Of a stretch of 41,178 nucleotides of DNA, positions 38,512 to 41,178 are shown one piece after another. The stretch covers positions 1-41,178 of the IMG/VR virus record IMGVR_UViG_3300045431_000828; one strand, written 5' to 3'. The DNA comes from a virus. A program made the position numbers and the translations under genes. How positions within the stretch are numbered: position 1 is the stretch's first letter; each line of letters begins with the position of its first letter. The notes below the pieces were generated by a model, which saw only the letters and a program-made list of their open reading frames with translations, made no database searches and had not been told where the DNA came from.

Positions 38512-39404
38512 GCCAAGCCCATCGCAGGGCCGGAAGCGTTCGAGAGGGCGAAGAACAGAGAGAACTGGTGAACGCCCTTGCCGTCCATGTAGAGGCGCAG
38601 CGGCTTGGACACCCATGGGAACAGCGATCCGAGGCGTCTTTTGACCCATTCCTCGACGGCGGCCTCGTCGGCGGTGCGGCTCGAATCGCGGGCGGTTTCG
38701 CCTAGGTCGAGATCCTCGAACAGGCTGACCTGGTCCGGTCGCAGCTCGTACCATGCTGAGCGCCAGTCTTCGGTGCCGAACATCCGTGTAAGGCGCCGCT
38801 GCTTGTGTCCGTCGACGGCGGATAACGCCTTGGCTGCCTGACGCAGAATTCCGTTGATGTTGACGAGGTACCAGACATCAATCGAGTTGGTCCGGCGGAT
38901 GACTTCGAGTGTGGTCCAGTCAACGTTCAGACCGTAGGGGTCGAGGAACATGACGGCGCGTTTCCCCGCCCATCGCTCGCCGGCCAGGGCGCGCGGAATG
39001 ATGTCATTGCAGTCGCCCCGGACGACGTCGATGACGCGGTCGGGGTGTTCCGCCGCCAGCGCCTGCAGGGCGCGGACGTGGCCTGGCTTCTGGTCGATAA
39101 AGGTCAGGCGGTCGAAGCGGGGACGGGCGTCGAGAGCGATGCGGGCGGAGCCTCGGCGCTGCTCTCGGAACGCCTCCCGCTCCTCTTCCAAGATCGAGCC
39201 GCGGACTTCGGGATGTATGATTGTCCGGTGTCCGGCGCCCGCGAAGGCGTCGATATACCAAAGGTGATTGAACTTCGACCGCAGGGCCGTGGTGTAGGCG
39301 TTCAAGTACCGCTCGATCACCTCAAGCTTCAGGTCGGTCGAAGTGTTGCCGAAGACGTGGTCTGTCACGAAGTCGCCCGCGAGCGCCGACTCGGCGCGAT
39401 TCAA
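38451..39404 (-). CDS. tcmP: Three-Cys-motif partner protein TcmP
   Basis: A 317-residue protein of the TcmP family, which co-occurs with three-Cys-motif (DUF5131) proteins. Visible features are STDLKLEVIERYLNAYTTAL, then YIDAFAGAGHR, which resembles a methyltransferase-like motif I, and FLDPYGLNVDWTTLEVIRRT, similar to a DPY catalytic motif. A methyltransferase-like fold is therefore likely, but activity is unproven. The start is unclear: TTG at 39404, or a GTG near 39368. It is last of three minus-strand genes from a promoter near 40033-40201. Confidence 0.88.
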   Translation of the reverse strand: MNRAESALAGDFVTDHVFGNTSTDLKLEVIERYLNAYTTALRSKFNHLWYIDAFAGAGHRTIIHPEVRGSILEEEREAFREQRRGSARIALDARPRFDRLTFIDQKPGHVRALQALAAEHPDRVIDVVRGDCNDIIPRALAGERWAGKRAVMFLDPYGLNVDWTTLEVIRRTNSIDVWYLVNINGILRQAAKALSAVDGHKQRRLTRMFGTEDWRSAWYELRPDQVSLFEDLDLGETARDSSRTADEAAVEEWVKRRLGSLFPWVSKPLRLYMDGKGVHQFSLFFALSNASGPAMGLAQRLAGDVINKGISSQTRPW

Positions 39405-39455
39405 GGGTCAGCGTTACACGTCAACATGGAGTTGTGGAGTCGCGACCTTTCGCGG

Positions 39456-39812
39456 TCATCGGCCGTAGGATCGCGCCTGACTACGGAGGGCGATGGCGCT
39501 CTGCACCTCGCCCGACATCCGCAGCGGGACCACGCTGCCGGTCTGACTGGACTGGGCGAGGAACATCACCTGGCCCTCGCATCGCCTGTCCAGCGTCCAT
39601 CGGACCCAGACCTTGCACCGGGACGACTTGCCCCACAGCACATAGTCGTCGCCCATCACCCGCCGAAGCGCGCCAAGGTCGACGTGGACGCGGGTGCGGC
39701 AGGCCCGGCAGTCGGCCGTAATGGTCCACCGCTGGGCGTGCATCTCGGCCAGCGTCAGCGCGCCGAGCGGGCTAGGCGGCGGGCATAGGAGATCGGGATT
39801 CCGCGCGCCCAT
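39456..39812 (-). CDS. Hypothetical protein with Cys pairs
   Basis: A 118-residue protein with a zinc-binding-like core (TITADCRACRTRVHVDLGAL, then KSSRCKVWVRWTLDRRCEGQ). Two Cys pairs with matching spacing suggest a single zinc ribbon. Similar proteins are common in Caulobacterales prophages and are unassigned. The C-terminus is Ser/Arg-rich. Its start is 4 bases from the upstream stop, so it belongs with the 71-residue gene and TcmP in one unit. Confidence 0.65.
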   Translation of the reverse strand: MGARNPDLLCPPPSPLGALTLAEMHAQRWTITADCRACRTRVHVDLGALRRVMGDDYVLWGKSSRCKVWVRWTLDRRCEGQVMFLAQSSQTGSVVPLRMSGEVQSAIALRSQARSYGR

Positions 39813-39816
39813 GGCC

Positions 39817-40032
39817 TCAGTGCGCGGCGCTCGACAGGGTTCTGGCCCGGCGGATTTCGATGGCGGCGTTCAGCCGCTGGATGGCCTCGGGGTCGATGGC
39901 CGCCAGTTCGCGCATGATCGCGCCCAAGCCGGCGCGGCCGTCCGCGCTGGTCGTGTCCAGAGCCGAGACCAGGCGCAGCATCAGCGCCGCCTTCTCCTCA
40001 TCCGTCGCGGGCAAACCCGGTTCGTCCGCCAT
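39817..40032 (-). CDS. Small helical protein, first gene of the TcmP operon
   Basis: A 71-residue protein, mostly helical (ATDEEKAALMLRLVSALDTT, AIMRELAAIDPEAIQRLNAA). The ATG at 40032 follows AGGGAG at normal distance; the ATG at 40038 is too close to it. The dispersed palindrome begins 2 bases after the start codon. Function unknown. Confidence 0.65.
   Translation of the reverse strand: MADEPGLPATDEEKAALMLRLVSALDTTSADGRAGLGAIMRELAAIDPEAIQRLNAAIEIRRARTLSSAAH
40009..40027. repeat. Dispersed 19-bp palindrome, copy 10
   Basis: GGGCAAACCCGGTTCGTCC, plus orientation and an exact consensus match, 2 bases after the minus-strand start codon at 40032; encoded as DEPGLPA. Confidence 0.85.
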
Positions 40033-40201
40033 GATCATCTCCCTTCATTCCGTCTCTCGATCCGGGGCGGGATAGGCGCGCGGCAACGCGCCGACCTGCG
40101 GGCATCACCCCGCACGACTGGACCGAACGGCCATCCGGCCGGTCACCGCCCCGCTCTCGCGAGAGGGGTTTATTCCTACTCGTGCCAAGTGCTCCTCCGC
40201 A
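40033..40201. promoter_or_regulatory. Divergent control region of the TcmP operon and com-mom
   Basis: A 169-base gap with three hairpin-prone elements: TGCGGG-catcac-CCCGCA (40097-40114), CGGCC-atcc-GGCCG with outer arms (about 40127-40140), and the perfect CTCTCGCGAGAG (40154-40165). A short AT-richer patch, GGTTTATTCCTACT, follows at about 40167-40180 and is the best candidate for the com-mom promoter. No GATC or GANTC site lies near it. Confidence 0.45.
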
Positions 40202-40426
40202 ATGACTTGTTCCAGTTTTGTTCCGGTTCCTAATCGGACCGCCCGCGCCCTCCGCTGTCGGTCGTGCGCGAAGCTCCTGGCCCTCGCCAGCGAGACGTTC
40301 CGTGGCCCCCTCGACATCCGATGCGGGCGCTGTAAGACGGACAACAGGTTCACCGAGCGCCCGCGAGCGCCTTCCCATCCGGAGGGCGCATGTCAGACCG
40401 CAAAGCCTCGGCTCCCGCCTACCTGA
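40202..40426 (+). CDS. com: Com-like zinc-finger translational activator of mom
   Basis: A 74-residue protein. The finger is LRCRSCAKLLALASETFRGP, then DIRCGRCKTDNRF: Cys19, Cys22, Cys41 and Cys44 form a CxxC-CxxC zinc site, as in the Mu Com protein. Mu Com binds mom mRNA and opens a structure that hides the mom ribosome-binding site. Here the gene ends 37 bases inside mom, also as in Mu, and a matching hairpin lies before the mom ATG. The start at 40202 has no clear ribosome-binding site. The name com is used by analogy. Confidence 0.82.
   Translation: MTCSSFVPVPNRTARALRCRSCAKLLALASETFRGPLDIRCGRCKTDNRFTERPRAPSHPEGACQTAKPRLPPT
40367..40389 (+). promoter_or_regulatory. Translation-inhibitor hairpin over the mom ribosome-binding site
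   Basis: GCGCCTTCC (40367-40375) pairs with GGAGGGCGC (40381-40389): 9 pairs, one of them G-U, with a 5-base loop CATCC. The mom Shine-Dalgarno GGAGGG is the 3' arm, and the start codon (40390) follows directly. This is the arrangement that Com relieves in phage Mu. Confidence 0.8.
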
Positions 40427-41178
40427 TCGACCAAATGGCGCTGATCGGCGCCGCGCCCGTGTGCGGCTTCGGAACGCCCGCGTTCCAAGTCCGCGAGATC
40501 CATCGCGACCGGGCCAACGCCATCATTCGGCGCTGCCACTACAGCCACAAGATCGTCAATAACGCCTATGTCCACCTCGGCGTCTTCATCGACGGCGAGC
40601 TCTATGGCGTGCTGCAGTTCGGCTACGCCATGAACCCGGCCTCGGCCGGCGGCGTCGTGGAGGGGACCGGGAACGACGAGTACCTTGAACTCAACCGCAT
40701 GTGGCTGGACGACTTCGCGCCTCGCAACAGCGAGAGCCGGGCGATCAGCTACGCCATCCGCTACATCCGCCGGGCCTGGCCGAAGGTGCGCTGGATTCAG
40801 TCATTCGCGGACGAGCGGTGCGGGCTGAACGGGACCGTCTATCAGGCCGCCAACTTCGACTATGCCGGCGGGCACGTCTCGACCTTTTGGGAACTCGACG
40901 GCGAGATGTTCCACAATATCGCCGCCACCACGACCGGCGACAAAGGCGGAGCTCGATCGAGGTGGCTGCGCGAGAACCTGCACCGCGCGACGCGGCACGA
41001 CCTGCGCCAGTTCCGATACCTGTTCTTCATGGCTCCGCGGTTCCGGCGCGGCCTGAAGCTGACGCTTCAACCCTTTCCCAAGGCGACCCGTCCAGAAGAC
41101 GAGCCCGCGACCAGCGGGTGCGAGCCAGGTGTGAGTCTTGGGGGTCGCTCCAATACAACGACGGCCGGTGTCGGTTAG
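40390..41178 (+). CDS. mom: Mom-like DNA adenine modification protein
   Basis: A 262-residue protein of the Mom family, which in phage Mu converts adenine in DNA to a carbamoylmethyl/acetamido-type N6 derivative that blocks many restriction enzymes. The conserved core is visible: RCHYSHKIVNNAYVHLGVF (His50-Tyr51), GELYGVLQFGYAMNP, YLELNRMWLDDFAPRNSESR, the helix SRAISYAIRYIRRAWP, and WIQSFADERCGLNGTVYQAA. It is a GNAT-like fold in predictions for Mu Mom. The C-terminal 45 residues are a low-complexity tail. Translation is probably held back by the hairpin at 40367-40389 until Com is made. Expression late and after replication would be expected, since the modification is toxic to the host. Confidence 0.88.
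   Translation: MSDRKASAPAYLIDQMALIGAAPVCGFGTPAFQVREIHRDRANAIIRRCHYSHKIVNNAYVHLGVFIDGELYGVLQFGYAMNPASAGGVVEGTGNDEYLELNRMWLDDFAPRNSESRAISYAIRYIRRAWPKVRWIQSFADERCGLNGTVYQAANFDYAGGHVSTFWELDGEMFHNIAATTTGDKGGARSRWLRENLHRATRHDLRQFRYLFFMAPRFRRGLKLTLQPFPKATRPEDEPATSGCEPGVSLGGRSNTTTAGVG

Noticed and set aside
40105-40378. Minus-strand frames opposite com
   Set aside because: No protein-like features, while the plus strand has a clear Com-type zinc finger.
1-41178. tRNA genes, CRISPR arrays or insertion sequences
   Set aside because: No cloverleaf-like sequence, regular spacer array, or transposase-like gene was found by reading.

Overview
The window reads as one almost complete temperate siphophage genome (a prophage or excised phage). 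It runs from the stop codon of a tyrosine integrase at position 1 to the stop codon of a Mom-like DNA modification gene at 41178. Base composition is very GC-rich, with strong third-position G/C that creates long antisense shadow frames. Genes are tightly packed with ATGA/TGATG overlaps. The presence of a GapR-like (DUF2312) gene, a family typical of Alphaproteobacteria, points to an alphaproteobacterial host, most plausibly Caulobacterales; this host call is inference. No tRNA, rRNA, CRISPR array or insertion sequence was seen, and the att sites lie outside the window.

Layout. (1) 1-5708, minus strand: integrase, a small integrase-linked protein, a Dam-like adenine methyltransferase, a PAPS-reductase-like PP-loop enzyme, a small unknown, a large ParB-like protein with no ParA partner, and two tiny membrane proteins. 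(2) 5709-6716: two regulatory regions around a plus-strand unknown and a minus-strand XRE repressor. Both carry a 17-bp operator, GTTCG-N7-CRAAC, repeated at an exact 34-bp pitch. (3) 6716-15350, plus strand: Cro-like regulator, a run of small unknowns, a GapR-like protein with a long new C-terminus, an AAA+ ATPase, two more DNA methyltransferases, a replication gene holding an iteron-type origin inside its coding sequence, and an unknown. (4) 15438-25019: HNH nuclease, small and large terminase, HK97-type portal, ClpP-like protease, capsid, connectors, tail tube and tail chaperone. The chaperone has a likely programmed -1 frameshift at C CCC CCG. (5) 25041-25421: a minus-strand secreted moron behind a two-way hairpin terminator. 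(6) 25466-35661: tape measure, tail tip, cell-wall hydrolase, J-like protein and fibres. (7) 35661-37597: lysis genes (membrane/coiled-coil protein, holin candidate, GH24 endolysin, Rz/Rz1 spanins). (8) 37744-41178: a three-Cys-motif protein (DUF5131, Gp37/Gp68 type) convergent with its partner TcmP, two small minus-strand genes, and a divergent com-mom pair.

Two signals stand out. First, ten near-identical copies of a 19-bp imperfect palindrome (consensus GGRCAAACCCGGTTCGYCC) are scattered over the whole genome in both orientations. Nine lie inside genes and are read in different frames, so selection appears to act on the DNA. The genome also encodes a ParB-like protein, and the pattern resembles KorB operators on RK2 or L5-type stoperators. 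Second, the com-mom pair keeps the Mu arrangement of overlapping genes. A 9-bp stem covers the mom ribosome-binding site right before its ATG, exactly what a Com-type translational activator would open. With three methyltransferases, a PP-loop enzyme and Mom, the phage carries an unusually large DNA-modification set.
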